From NCBI GenBank assembly GCA_025934635.1, contig JAICWX010000108.1, positions 1 to 24,975 on the forward strand: a stretch of DNA of 24,975 bases. The letters are read 5' to 3'. Below, in pieces: positions 1 to 7,459 of this stretch. Under the pieces are notes generated by a model. It worked only from the letters and a program-made list of their open reading frames with translations, was not told where the DNA came from and searched no databases. Position numbers and translations under genes: made by a program. This DNA is from Streptosporangiaceae bacterium. Its GTDB lineage: Bacteria; Actinomycetota; Actinomycetes; Streptosporangiales; Streptosporangiaceae. Position 1 is the first letter of the stretch. Every line of letters starts with the position of its first letter.

Positions 1-1199
1 ACCAGCTCGGCCGGGCTCGCCGGCTCGGTTCCCGACGGTACCTCGAGCCGGGCGGCCTCGACGTGGGCCAGGGCGGCGCGCCAGCGGTCCAGCCGGGCCT
101 GGGCGTCGCCGAGGACGGCGTCGGTCCACTCCCAGTCGGAGCGGTAGTGGTGCGCGAGCAGGGCCATCCGGATGGCCATGGGGTCCGTCCCGTCCGCCAC
201 CAGGCGGCTCACGAAGACCAGGTTCCCCAGCGACTTGGACATCTTCTCGCCGAGGTAGCTGACCATGCCGGCGTGGACGTACACCCGGGCGAACACGTCA
301 GAAGCAGGTGTGCCGGGAGGGCTCGGGGGGGTCGTTCTTCCCCCTGGGGGGTCCGGGGGGATGGGTCCCCCCGGATGAGGAAGAGCAAGCAGCGCGACCC
401 GGGCGTGGGAGGCGCTCATCTCGTGGTGCGGGAACACCAGGTCAGAGCCGCCGGCCTGGATGTCGAAGGCGTTCCCCAGGTACTCGGTGGCGATCGCCGC
501 GCACTCGACATGCCAGCCGGGCCGGCCGCGGCCGAACGGCGACGCCCAGGCCGGCTCGCCGGGCCGTTCCGCCCGCCAGACCAGGACGTCGAGCGGATCC
601 TTCTTACCGGGACGGTCCGGGTCACCGCCGCGTTCCGCGGCGATCTCGGCCATCTCGGCCAGGTCGTAGCCGCTGGGCGTGCCCGGCCCGGAGAGCGAGC
701 CGAACCCCGGGTCCGCCGACCGGGCGAAGTAGACATCCTCGTCCACGTTGTACAGGGCGCCCCGGTCGGCCATCCGGGCGCTGAACCGCTCGATGACCGG
801 CAGCGCCTCGACCGCGCCGATCAGGTGGGCGGGCGGCAGGACACGCAGTGCCTCCATGTCCCCGCGGTACCGCTGGGTCTCGCGGCGGGCCAGCTCACGC
901 CAGTCCTCGCCGTCCCGGTCGGCTCGCTCGATCAGCGGGTCGTCGACGTCGGTGACGTTCTGTACGTAGACGACGGTGTTCCGGGCGTCCAGCCAGGCCC
1001 GGACCAGCAGGTCCCAGGCGGTGTAGGTGGCGGCGTGCCCCATGTGCGTGGCGTCATACGGGGTGATGCCGCACGCATACAGGGTGGCGACCCGGCCGGC
1101 GGCGGCCGGAACCAGTTCACCGGTAGCCGTGTCGTACAGCCGCGGCTCCGGGCCGCTCCCCGGCAACGCGGGGACATCCGCTCGGCGCCATGACTCCAT
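1..1199 (-). CDS. mshC: Mycothiol ligase MshC (cysteine:GlcN-Ins ligase), C-terminus cut by window edge
   Basis: Joins cysteine to 1-D-myo-inosityl-glucosaminide with ATP in mycothiol synthesis; cytoplasmic. About 399 residues are visible, of roughly 410 usual for the family. The frame shows the class I synthetase motifs: HMGH (residues 52-55, the HIGH signature, after [11 protein letters not shown]) and KMSKS (319-323). [18 protein letters not shown] and YVHAGMV are further synthetase-core landmarks. The compact length and MshC-like wording favour MshC over CysS, though the two are paralogues. The ATG at 1199 is chosen because a -10-like TAACCT sits 7 nt upstream and no Shine-Dalgarno is seen, suggesting a leaderless mRNA. 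Oddity: residues about 270-301, between SASHARVA and [10 protein letters not shown], form a Pro/Gly-rich stretch absent from the MshC proteins I know. It keeps the frame open, so the protein may still work. The stop codon lies outside the window. Confidence 0.93.
   Translation of the reverse strand, partial: MESWRRADVPALPGSGPEPRLYDTATGELVPAAAGRVATLYACGITPYDATHMGHAATYTAWDLLVRAWLDARNTVVYVQNVTDVDDPLIERADRDGEDWRELARRETQRYRGDMEALRVLPPAHLIGAVEALPVIERFSARMADRGALYNVDEDVYFARSADPGFGSLSGPGTPSGYDLAEMAEIAAERGGDPDRPGKKDPLDVLVWRAERPGEPAWASPFGRGRPGWHVECAAIATEYLGNAFDIQAGGSDLVFPHHEMSASHARVALLALPHPGGPIPPDPPGGRTTPPSPPGTPASDVFARVYVHAGMVSYLGEKMSKSLGNLVFVSRLVADGTDPMAIRMALLAHHYRSDWEWTDAVLGDAQARLDRWRAALAHVEAARLEVPSGTEPASPAEL
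297..392. repeat. Low-complexity palindromic insert inside mshC
   Basis: About 95 bp of strongly strand-biased G/C runs that interrupt the conserved MshC core in frame. It contains a perfect 9-bp inverted repeat (353-361 with 366-374, arm CCGGGGGGA, 4-nt loop) and an adjacent CCCCC-T-GGGGGG palindrome. On the mshC strand it encodes a run rich in P, G and PP pairs. Its boundaries are set by where MshC similarity stops and resumes, so they are approximate. Origin as a small mobile palindromic element is inference; replication slippage or family-specific drift are alternatives. Confidence 0.6.
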
Positions 1200-1206
1200 G
1201 CTCGCC

Positions 1207-1234
1207 AGGTTATCGCGCGGCCCTGGCCAGGCAA
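1207..1234 (-). promoter_or_regulatory. Candidate leaderless promoter of mshC
   Basis: On the minus strand TTGCCT (-35) and TAACCT (-10) are separated by 16 nt, and the -10 ends 7 nt before the mshC ATG. Transcription would start at or next to the ATG, consistent with the missing Shine-Dalgarno. Confidence 0.45.
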
Positions 1235-1353
1235 TCCCCGCCTCCATCGCCCGCTGGACAGGCCAGACGAGCGCGGGCGCCCTCTCAATGCGGGCCTGCT
1301 GATGCTCGTGGTGCGCATGGTGACCACCTGACCCGTCCGGGTAGTGGCGCAAA

Positions 1354-1412
1354 TGACATCAATGGAGCATCAATGCTGCTATAACGACATCAATGCTCCA
1401 TTGATGTCGTTA
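1354..1412. repeat. Palindromic dispersed repeat, two units
   Basis: The right unit is a perfect 14-bp inverted repeat (1382-1395 and 1399-1412, arm TAACGACATCAATG) around a CTC spacer. The left unit (1356-1375) reads GACATCAATG-GAG-CATCAATG, the same core with the spacer on the other strand. Related units occur at 8449-8504. It lies between the divergent region of mshC and the 3' end of the amidase gene. The base composition is clearly more A/T-rich than its surroundings. It could be a REP/MITE-like element, a protein-binding site or a transcript hairpin; there is no T-run, so a classical terminator is less likely. Confidence 0.75.
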
Positions 1413-1486
1413 AAGGATGTGAGACAAGAGAAGAGTGGGGCTGAAGTGATAAATGTGTCCCTTGGGGTTGCGTCGGCGGGCGGGCC

Positions 1487-1530
1487 GGAGCCGGACGGCC
1501 GTGGGGACGGAGCCGGACGGCCGTGGGGAC
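1487..1530. repeat. 22-bp tandem repeat, two exact copies
   Basis: The unit starting GGAGCCGGACGGCCGTGGGG (22 bp) occurs twice head to tail. The flanks are also G-rich and show drifting GGCGGATG and GGGCGGGCGAG motifs. No gene is supported here. Confidence 0.85.
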
Positions 1531-1608
1531 GGGGCGGGCGAGAAAGGATGGGCGGGCGAGAGGCAAGGGTTGGCGGGGCCCGGCGGATGTCGTGCTGGCG
1601 GATGCGGG

Positions 1609-3165
1609 CTAGCGGATGCTGGGGGCTAGGCCGGGGGGCTGGCGGGGCTCGGTGGCTTGCTCGAAGGCGTAGGCCAGGGCGATCAGGCGCGGCTCGGTCC
1701 AGCGGGGGCCGAAGAAGGACAGGCCCACCGGCAGCCCCGAGACGTACCCGGACGGCACCGTCACCGACGGGCAGCCGGCCACCGCGGCCGGGCTCGAGGT
1801 GTGGAACACGTCATGGTCGCCGAGCACGTAGTCGGTCAGGCAGGCCGGGTTGGCAGTCAGCGACACGATGGCCTCCAGGTTGTGGTCGGCCAGCGGGGTG
1901 GAGATGGCGGCGCGGGCGAACCGGGTGGCGTCCCGGCGCGCGGCCAGGTAGCCGGGGTCGGCCAGGTCGCCGCTGGTCGCCTCGGCCAGCTCGAAGATCT
2001 GCTGGCCGAACCGGGAGAGCACCAGGCCCGCGTTCCGCTTGTTGAAGTCGATCAGCTCGGCCAGCGAGCCCGGCAGCACGCCGCCGGTACTGAACTCGGC
2101 GACGTAGGAAAGGTACGCGTTGATCCCGTACTTGAACTCGTAGTGCAGCGCGGTGAACTCCGGTTCGCCGATCTTCTGCACATCCGGCAGCGTTACCGGA
2201 TCGGTGACGACGGCACCGAGCGAGCGCAGCCGGGCCACCGCCTCGTCCAGCACGGCGGCGGTGACCGGGTCGGCGCCGGCCGACCCGTCGCGCCAGATAC
2301 CGAGCCGGGCACCCTCCAGGGCGGCCGGGTCCAGGGCGTGCGTGTAAGAGGCACCGGACGGGTCAACGCCGGCTCGTTCGGCCAGTTCGTTTTCGGCGGC
2401 TGAGACCGGGTCCTCGGGGTCGGCGGCGGCCAGCACGGCCAGCAGCGCCGCCGCGTCCGAGACCGACGCGGCCATCGGGCCGGCGGTGTCCTGGACCGGC
2501 GAGATCGGCACGATGCCGCGGCGGCTGACCAGCCCGTTGGTGGGCTTGATGCCGACGATCCCGCAGGCGCTGGCCGGGGCCATGATCGAGCCGTCGGTCT
2601 CGGTGCCGACCGCGAGCGGCGCCAGCCCGGCCGCCACCCCGGCGGCGGACCCCGAGCTCGACCCGGACGGGTTGCGGTCCAGCGCGTACGGGTTGGCGGT
2701 CTGCCCGCCGAGGGTGGACCAGCCGCTGGTCGAGTGGGTGGCCCGGAAGTTGGCCCACTCGGACAGGTTGGCCTTGCCGATGATCACCGCGCCGGCCGCG
2801 CGCAGCCGGGTGACCAGGAAGGCGTCCCCGGGTTCGGCGGTGAGCAGGGCGGGCGAGCCGGCCGTGGTCGGCATGCCCGTCACCTGGATGTTGTCCTTGA
2901 CCAGGATGGGGATGCCCTCGAGGGGGCCCCGCGGCCGGCCCGCGGCCCGCGCCGCGTCGCTGGCCGCGGCCTCGGCGGAGGCCGCCGGGTTCACCGTGAT
3001 GACCGCGTGCAGGGCCGGGTTCAGCCGGTCGACGCGCTGCCGGTACAAGGCAGTCAGGGCGGCGGAGCTGAGCGTGCCCGCGGTCATGGCGGCTTGCAGC
3101 CCGGCCACCGAGGGCTGGCTCACGCTGACCTCGGTGCCCGGGATCACGTCGCGGATTTCCGGCAT
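1609..3165 (-). CDS. Amidase-signature (AS) family hydrolase
   Basis: 518-residue amidase of the Ser-cisSer-Lys class, hydrolysing C-N amide bonds; substrate not deducible. Visible catalytic residues: Lys90 in ILVKDN, cis-Ser169 in GSSSGS and nucleophile Ser193 in TETDGSI. The 24-residue spacing between the two serines is typical of the family. The Gly/Ser-rich signature lies at about 153-193, and the C-terminal half carries the variable substrate pocket. Length is slightly above the common 450-500. No signal peptide, so probably cytoplasmic. It is not part of GatCAB by context, since no gatB or gatC is adjacent. The IclR-type regulator lies 75 nt upstream on the same strand and is the likely regulator. 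No Shine-Dalgarno precedes the ATG; a TATTCT box (3172-3177) 6 nt upstream suggests a leaderless message of its own. Confidence 0.92.
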   Translation of the reverse strand: MPEIRDVIPGTEVSVSQPSVAGLQAAMTAGTLSSAALTALYRQRVDRLNPALHAVITVNPAASAEAAASDAARAAGRPRGPLEGIPILVKDNIQVTGMPTTAGSPALLTAEPGDAFLVTRLRAAGAVIIGKANLSEWANFRATHSTSGWSTLGGQTANPYALDRNPSGSSSGSAAGVAAGLAPLAVGTETDGSIMAPASACGIVGIKPTNGLVSRRGIVPISPVQDTAGPMAASVSDAAALLAVLAAADPEDPVSAAENELAERAGVDPSGASYTHALDPAALEGARLGIWRDGSAGADPVTAAVLDEAVARLRSLGAVVTDPVTLPDVQKIGEPEFTALHYEFKYGINAYLSYVAEFSTGGVLPGSLAELIDFNKRNAGLVLSRFGQQIFELAEATSGDLADPGYLAARRDATRFARAAISTPLADHNLEAIVSLTANPACLTDYVLGDHDVFHTSSPAAVAGCPSVTVPSGYVSGLPVGLSFFGPRWTEPRLIALAYAFEQATEPRQPPGLAPSIR

Positions 3166-3171
3166 GCGGGA

Positions 3172-3177
3172 AGAATA
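3172..3177 (-). promoter_or_regulatory. Possible -10 box for leaderless amidase transcript
   Basis: TATTCT on the minus strand ends 6 nt before the amidase ATG and no ribosome-binding site is present. I see no convincing -35. It may be an internal promoter supplementing read-through from the regulator gene. Confidence 0.3.
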
Positions 3178-3240
3178 ACGGTGATCATGGTGCGTACTGA
3201 AGAGCCCGCGCTGATGGTCACGAGGTCTTAACGGCCGGCC

Positions 3241-4026
3241 TCAGCGCCGGGCCAGGCGCAGGCCGTTCTCGATGGCGCGGGCCGAGCTCCTGACCCGGCC
3301 CAGGAGCTGCGCCCGCTGCTCGGCGGGCGCCCGGACCAGCGGGTAGGGCACGGTGAGGACGGCCGCCATCCGCTTGCCGTGCATGACCTGGGCCGCGGCG
3401 GCCCAGACGCCCTTGTGAATCTCTTCCTCGCTGGTCGCGTAGCCCTGCTGGCCGGCCTGGATGATCTTCTTCTCGAGCAGGGCGGCCGCTTCGGGGTCCC
3501 GCTCGGCCAGCGGGGCCAGGAATTCCTTGCGGACGCCGGGAGCCACGCTGGCCAGCAGCAGCCGGGCGCTCGCCCCGCGGTCGACCGGGAGCGGCTGGCC
3601 GGCCTCGAACGAGATGCGCAGCTGCTGCCCGGACTCGACCCGGTGGACGCACACCGCCGAACGGCCGATGAGCCGGACCAGGATGACGGTCTCGCCGGTC
3701 TGCCCGGACAGGTCGCGCATGACCGGATCGGCCACGTCGATGATGCTCTCGGCGACCTCCGCCGCCCGGGCCAGGCCGATGAGCCGGGCGGAGAGCCGGT
3801 AGCTGCCCCGCTCGTCGCCGGCCAGCAGCCCGGTCTCGCGCAGCAGCGTGATGTAGCGGTACACGCTGGGCAGCGCGATCCCGGTCCGTTCGGCGAGCTG
3901 ACGGGCGGTGAGAGTGTGCTCGTCGGCGGAGAACGTCAGCATCAGGGCAAGGACGCGGCGTGCGCCCTCACACCCGTGCGCGGCGTTCGCCTCCGGCGGC
4001 ATTTTGACCGCGGAAGCTCTGGCCAT
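3241..4026 (-). CDS. IclR-family transcriptional regulator
   Basis: 261-residue DNA-binding regulator. The N-terminal winged helix-turn-helix spans about residues 20-80 (TARQLAERTGIALPSVYRYI is the recognition region). The C-terminal effector-binding domain follows (about 85-250), with the family landmarks LSGQTGETVIL, VHRVES, LPVDRGASARLLLAS and YATSEEEIHKGVWAAAA. The ATG is supported by GAAGGGG just upstream. It is transcribed toward the amidase gene 75 nt downstream, and an amidase next to an IclR regulator is a typical catabolic arrangement, so it probably controls that gene and itself. The effector is unknown. Length is normal for the family. Confidence 0.93.
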   Translation of the reverse strand: MARASAVKMPPEANAAHGCEGARRVLALMLTFSADEHTLTARQLAERTGIALPSVYRYITLLRETGLLAGDERGSYRLSARLIGLARAAEVAESIIDVADPVMRDLSGQTGETVILVRLIGRSAVCVHRVESGQQLRISFEAGQPLPVDRGASARLLLASVAPGVRKEFLAPLAERDPEAAALLEKKIIQAGQQGYATSEEEIHKGVWAAAAQVMHGKRMAAVLTVPYPLVRAPAEQRAQLLGRVRSSARAIENGLRLARR

Positions 4027-4064
4027 CGCCCCTTCTCGGGTAGTCAGAACTTAACTATCGGGTG

Positions 4065-4094
4065 ATGATAACGGTGTCTGTCGTATACCGTCAA
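4065..4094 (-). promoter_or_regulatory. Candidate sigma-70-type promoter for iclR-type gene
   Basis: On the minus strand TTGACG and TATCAT are separated by 18 nt, and the -10 ends 38 nt before the regulator's ATG. The surrounding 4050-4130 segment is unusually A/T-rich for this window. It also carries a direct repeat GCGACATA (4113-4120 and 4124-4131) that could bind a regulator. Confidence 0.5.
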
Positions 4095-4172
4095 CCAAAA
4101 TTCAATCTCTGTGCGACATAATAGCGACATAACGGCCGGACGCCGGGAGCCTTCGCGGCAAACGATTTCCGG

Positions 4173-4907
4173 TCAGGAAACCGGGGGCCAGCCGGGCGGG
4201 GCCAGCAGGTAGGCCCCGCCGACCAGGGCACCGAGCGTGACCAGCACGAACAGCGTGACCCAGAGGCCGGCCGGGGCGCCGGTCAGGCGGGCGAGCTGGT
4301 CGGCGTCCGAACCGCGGGTCCACCGCTGGTGCCGTCCCATCGAGCCGCGGGCCAGCTCGAACGCCGGGCGGACCCCGCCGAACAGCAGGAACCAGGCGGC
4401 CAGGTAGGCGAACCCGGCCTGCACGGCGGCGCTGGCGTAGTAGCTCACCGCGAACACGCCGCCCGCGGTGAGCAGCACCGCCACCGCGCCGTAGAGGTTG
4501 CGGATGGCCAGGAACGTCGCGGCCAGCAGGACCAGGGCCAGCCAGAGCATCGCGGTCAGGTGCCGCGCCGCCAGCAGCCAGGCGGCGCCCGCGCCGAGCA
4601 GCGACGGCATGACGTAGCCGGCCGCCGCGGTGAGCACCAGGCCCGGGCCGGCCTGCTTGCCGCGCGAGTAGGTCACGCCCGAGCTGTCGGAGTGCAGCCT
4701 GATGCCGTCGAGGCGCCGCCCGGACAGCACCGACACCAGCGCGTGCCCGCCCTCGTGCGCGATCGTGATGACCTTCCCGGCCAGCCGCCAGGCGGGGGTG
4801 TTCAGCACGACGACCAGCGCCACCAGCCCGGTCAGGCCGATGACCCACGCGGGCGGCAGCGGCTGGGTGCCGGATACCCGGTCCCACAAGACGGCGATCA
4901 CATGCAC
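4173..4907 (-). CDS. M50-like integral membrane zinc protease
   Basis: 244-residue polytopic membrane protein of the M50B-like group. The HEGGH sequence (residues 51-55) gives the HExxH zinc motif inside a hydrophobic segment. A later GSDADQLARLTG segment (about 199-210) offers the third zinc-ligand Asp typical of these proteins. Alternating hydrophobic stretches (about 21-37, 88-112, 120-150, 155-170, 215-238) indicate five or six membrane spans. The GTG at 4907 is preferred because GGAGG lies 6 nt upstream; an ATG 4 nt further in is out of frame. The gene starts 13 nt after the CPBP stop and the two are almost certainly cotranscribed. These proteins often cleave or handle membrane-bound substrates, but no substrate can be named here. 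Confidence 0.8.
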   Translation of the reverse strand: MHVIAVLWDRVSGTQPLPPAWVIGLTGLVALVVVLNTPAWRLAGKVITIAHEGGHALVSVLSGRRLDGIRLHSDSSGVTYSRGKQAGPGLVLTAAAGYVMPSLLGAGAAWLLAARHLTAMLWLALVLLAATFLAIRNLYGAVAVLLTAGGVFAVSYYASAAVQAGFAYLAAWFLLFGGVRPAFELARGSMGRHQRWTRGSDADQLARLTGAPAGLWVTLFVLVTLGALVGGAYLLAPPGWPPVS

Positions 4908-4920
4908 CGCAAGCCTCCGT

Positions 4921-5763
4921 TTACGGTTTCGGCAGCCAGGAGACGTGGCCGGCCAGCAGGGCGTAGCCGACGAAAGTCACCGCGTCGATCAGGAAGTGCG
5001 CGATCAGCAGCGGCGTGACCCGGCCCCAGCGGCGGTAGAGGTAGCCGAAGATCAGGCCCATGACGGCGTTGCCGACGAACCCGCCCACGCCCTGGTACAG
5101 GTGGTAGGAGCCGCGGATCACCGCGCTCAGGACGATCGCCCGGGACGGCCGGACGCCGAGCTTGTCCAGCCTGCTCAGCAGGTACCCGACGACGATGACC
5201 TCTTCCACGGTGGCGTTCTGCGCCGCGGACAGGATCAGCACCGGGAACCGCCACCAGATGTCCGGCAGGTTCTCCGCCACCACGTTCAGCTCGACGCCGA
5301 TGTGGAAGGCGATCAGGTACAGGGCCAGGCCGCTGCCGCCGATGAGCGCGGCCAGCACGGCGCCGCGGGCCAGGTCCCGGCCCGGCTCCCTGGCGTCCAC
5401 CCCGATCGAGGACGGCCGCTCCCCCGCCCGGGCCAGCAGGTAGAAGACCAGCAGCACCGGGGCCAGCGACAAGGTGATGTTCAGCAGCTGCAGGACCAGG
5501 TCGAGCAGCGGGCGGCCGGGGGCCAGCGTCCCGTTGAGGGTGGCGGTCTGCTTGCTGAGCGACTGCTTCGCGGTCAGCGAGCCGATGAGCGAGACCAGCG
5601 CGTACAGGCCGCTGGCGCCGAGCGAGACGGCGAAGACCGCGACGATCTCCCAGCGCTGCAGCCGCGCCGGCGGCGGGGTGAGACGGGCCAGCGCCGCGGG
5701 ACCGGCCGGTCCCGCGGGGCCGGCCCGCGGCGCCGGGGGGCTGGTCGAGATGTCGTCCGTCAT
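4921..5763 (-). CDS. CPBP (Abi/Rce1-like) intramembrane metalloprotease
   Basis: 280-residue membrane protein. After a Pro/Ala-rich cytoplasmic N-terminus (1-35) it has about seven or eight hydrophobic spans. The CPBP glutamate pair is Glu187-Glu188 (ATVEEVIVVGYL), the middle motif is GSYHLYQG with His221, and the last motif is HFLIDA with His256 and Asp260. Oddity: the common EExxxR has valine where arginine is usual (EEVIVV). I believe this variant occurs in some actinobacterial homologues, but activity should not be assumed. The ATG is preceded by GAAGGG. First gene of a two-gene operon with the M50-like protein. Roles known in the family include prenyl-protein processing and bacteriocin self-immunity; none is indicated here. 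Confidence 0.85.
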   Translation of the reverse strand: MTDDISTSPPAPRAGPAGPAGPAALARLTPPPARLQRWEIVAVFAVSLGASGLYALVSLIGSLTAKQSLSKQTATLNGTLAPGRPLLDLVLQLLNITLSLAPVLLVFYLLARAGERPSSIGVDAREPGRDLARGAVLAALIGGSGLALYLIAFHIGVELNVVAENLPDIWWRFPVLILSAAQNATVEEVIVVGYLLSRLDKLGVRPSRAIVLSAVIRGSYHLYQGVGGFVGNAVMGLIFGYLYRRWGRVTPLLIAHFLIDAVTFVGYALLAGHVSWLPKP

Positions 5764-5884
5764 CGCCCTTCAGTATCACCGAACCCGACGAGCCGAATAG
5801 CCCGCCAAGGGCGGAGCCACTAAGCTCGGTAGATCAGCGCAGCACTGCGTGTCCGCCAGGTTTCTCCATCCAGCAGAGGTCGCC

Positions 5885-6391
5885 ATGTCCGGGTATCAGC
5901 CCTATCCGTCGAGCGGGATGACCGTCGAGCCGGAACGGGGCGAGGCCCCGCCTTCGGTACTGAAGGCGGTCAAGCTGATGTACGCGGGAGCGGTCGTCAG
6001 CACGGTCAGCCTGATCGTCTCGGTGATCCTCCCGCTGGCCAACGTCGCCGCCAGCAAGGCCTCGCTCAAGAGGGACCACCCCAACCTGACCGCCAGCCAG
6101 GTCAACCAGGCCTTCAACCTGGGTATCGCGATAGCCATCTTGTCCGGCGCGGTCGGCGCGGTGCTGTGGCTGTGGATGGCCCGGGCGAACGGCCAGGGCA
6201 AGAACTGGGCCCGGATCACCTCGAGCGTGTTCTTCGCGCTGGCGACCGTGAGCCTGTTCAGCGTCCTGAACGCGCCGTCGGTGCTGGGCATCGTCTTCGC
6301 GGTGGCGCTGTGGGTCATCGGGCTCGGCGCGATCATCTTCCTGTGGCGCGGGGAGTCGAGCGAGTTCTTCAAGCCGCGGCAGCGCTTGTGA
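5885..6391 (+). CDS. Small four-span membrane protein, function unknown
   Basis: 168-residue protein with a Tyr/Pro/Ser N-terminus (about 1-25) and four hydrophobic segments (about 32-54, 78-99, 111-129 and 134-154). A basic tail ends in KPRQRL. The ATG at 5885 is chosen over an in-frame start 36 nt earlier because GAGG sits 7 nt upstream and the earlier codons look non-coding. No catalytic motif is visible and I do not recognise the family beyond small actinobacterial membrane proteins with an MSGYQPYP-type head. Its TGA overlaps the next gene's GTG (GTGA), so the two are translationally coupled. Confidence 0.75.
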   Translation: MSGYQPYPSSGMTVEPERGEAPPSVLKAVKLMYAGAVVSTVSLIVSVILPLANVAASKASLKRDHPNLTASQVNQAFNLGIAIAILSGAVGAVLWLWMARANGQGKNWARITSSVFFALATVSLFSVLNAPSVLGIVFAVALWVIGLGAIIFLWRGESSEFFKPRQRL

Positions 6392-7248
6392 GCCCGGTTC
6401 CGGTCGTCCTCGCCGCGGTCCCGACCCTGTTCAGCCCGGACGGCGAGCTGGACCGGGACGCCAACCGCGCGCTGTACAAGCTCATCGGCGGGCTGCTCGA
6501 CGGCCTGCTGGTGGCCGGGACCACCGGCGAGTTCCCCGCGCTCGAGGACGACGAGCGGCTGTGGCTGGCCGAGCAGGCGCTGGCGGAGGCCGGCCCGGAT
6601 CGCGTCATCGTGCACATCGGCGCCCCGGACGCCCGGCACGCGGCCCGGCTGGCCCGGGCGGCGGTCGCGCTCGGCGCCCGGCGCATCGCCGCGATCACGC
6701 CTTACTACCTGCCGGCCCGCCCCGATGAGCTGGTGACCCACTACCGGTCCGTGCGCGAGGCCGCGCCCGAGGCCGAGCTTTACGCCTACATTTTCCCCGA
6801 ACGGACCGGGCTCACCGTCTCCCCGTCCCTGCTTGCGGACGCGGCGCGGGCGGCGGGCCTGGCCGGCGCGAAGATCAGCGGATCCGCCTCGGCCGACCTG
6901 GCCGGGTACGTCGCGGCCGCGCCCGGCCTGCGGATCTTCTCCGGCAACGACGCCGACCCGTGGGCGGTCACGCGAGCGGGCGGCGAGGGCGTGATCTCCG
7001 GGCGGAGTTCGGCTTACCCGGAGCTTTACGCCGCGCTGGTCAAGGACCCGTCCTTCCAGGAACAACTGGACCGGGTGGTGGCGCTCGGGGCGAGCGTGGG
7101 GCGGCTCAAGCACGCGCTGCGGGCGCGCGGGCTGGCCGGGACGGCCGCCCGGATGACCGTCGACCCGCCGGATGCGCAGCTAGCCGCCGCGATCGAAGCC
7201 GAGGTGGCCGCGCTTCCGCAGTTACCTGTTCTTAACCTGGCCGCGTGA
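6388..7248 (+). CDS. Dihydrodipicolinate synthase/N-acetylneuraminate lyase superfamily protein
   Basis: 286-residue class I aldolase of the DapA superfamily (TIM barrel, cytoplasmic). Landmarks are GTTGE (44-48), the substrate-pocket tyrosine in YIFPERTG (Tyr134), and the Schiff-base lysine Lys162 in AGAKISGS. Length fits the family. The GTG start overlaps the stop of the membrane-protein gene by 4 nt. It is unlikely to be the housekeeping dapA: there are no dap genes nearby, and the motif context (IFPERTG rather than YNVPSRTG, AKIS rather than VKE/KD) differs. A catabolic 2-keto-3-deoxy-acid or related aldolase is more likely. The substrate cannot be told from sequence. The coupled membrane protein does not resemble a transporter. 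Confidence 0.85.
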   Translation: MSPVPVVLAAVPTLFSPDGELDRDANRALYKLIGGLLDGLLVAGTTGEFPALEDDERLWLAEQALAEAGPDRVIVHIGAPDARHAARLARAAVALGARRIAAITPYYLPARPDELVTHYRSVREAAPEAELYAYIFPERTGLTVSPSLLADAARAAGLAGAKISGSASADLAGYVAAAPGLRIFSGNDADPWAVTRAGGEGVISGRSSAYPELYAALVKDPSFQEQLDRVVALGASVGRLKHALRARGLAGTAARMTVDPPDAQLAAAIEAEVAALPQLPVLNLAA

Positions 7249-7280
7249 ACCCACCCCGGGGGTAGCGCGTCATTTTCTGT

Positions 7281-7313
7281 AGAGGCCCGGCGTTAGCGGG
7301 GCGCCGGGCCTCT
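7281..7313 (+). terminator. Strong hairpin downstream of the aldolase gene
   Basis: A perfect 12-bp stem (AGAGGCCCGGCG with its complement at 7302-7313) and 9-nt loop, 32 nt after the stop codon. No T-run follows, as is common for actinobacterial intrinsic or mixed terminators. Confidence 0.6.
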
Positions 7314-7397
7314 GCAAAGCTCGGCAGGCGGAAGCCGAGCGGCAGGCCCGGCGAGAGCGGGGCGCCGGGTCTGTCCTGGCGTGAGCGGGGCGCCGGA
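7281..7397. repeat. Three imperfect copies of a GGCG(N3)AGCGGGGCGCCGG repeat
   Basis: Copies centre on 7289-7309, 7347-7369 and 7375-7397, each of the form CCCGGCG-NNN-GCGGGGCGCCGGG with a few changes. The first is embedded in the terminator-like hairpin. Between copies one and two is another inverted repeat (GCTCGGC 7319-7325 with 7334-7340). Confidence 0.75.
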
Positions 7398-7431
7398 GCC
7401 CGTCGATATTCCGTTCTGGCTGATGCGGTGT

Positions 7432-7459
7432 CCGGGCTGGCCCTCCGGGGCCAGCCCGG
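7432..7459. repeat. 11-bp perfect inverted repeat hairpin
   Basis: CCGGGCTGGCC pairs with 7449-7459 around a 6-nt loop. It is followed by GTCGAATCCC, which resembles a tRNA T-arm, but no acceptor or anticodon arm fits. Confidence 0.7.

Larger units (their letters stand above)
1200..1608. other. Intergenic region with repeats, no gene
   Basis: About 410 bp between the mshC start and the amidase stop. It holds the mshC promoter candidate, the palindromic repeat pair and the 22-bp tandem repeat. Open frames across it have no recognisable protein content and run through the repeats, so I call none. Confidence 0.7.

Noticed and set aside
63..1193. Long open frame on the + strand opposite mshC
   Set aside because: It is antisense to clear synthetase motifs and its translation has no recognisable domain; high GC makes such frames common.
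4102..4172. Extension of the M50-like protein or a separate gene reaching into the A/T-rich gap
   Set aside because: That frame is a shadow of the M50-like gene in another register; the gap itself shows promoter-like rather than coding features.
6388..7248. Housekeeping dapA
   Set aside because: The active-site neighbourhood differs from true dihydrodipicolinate synthase and there is no lysine-pathway context.
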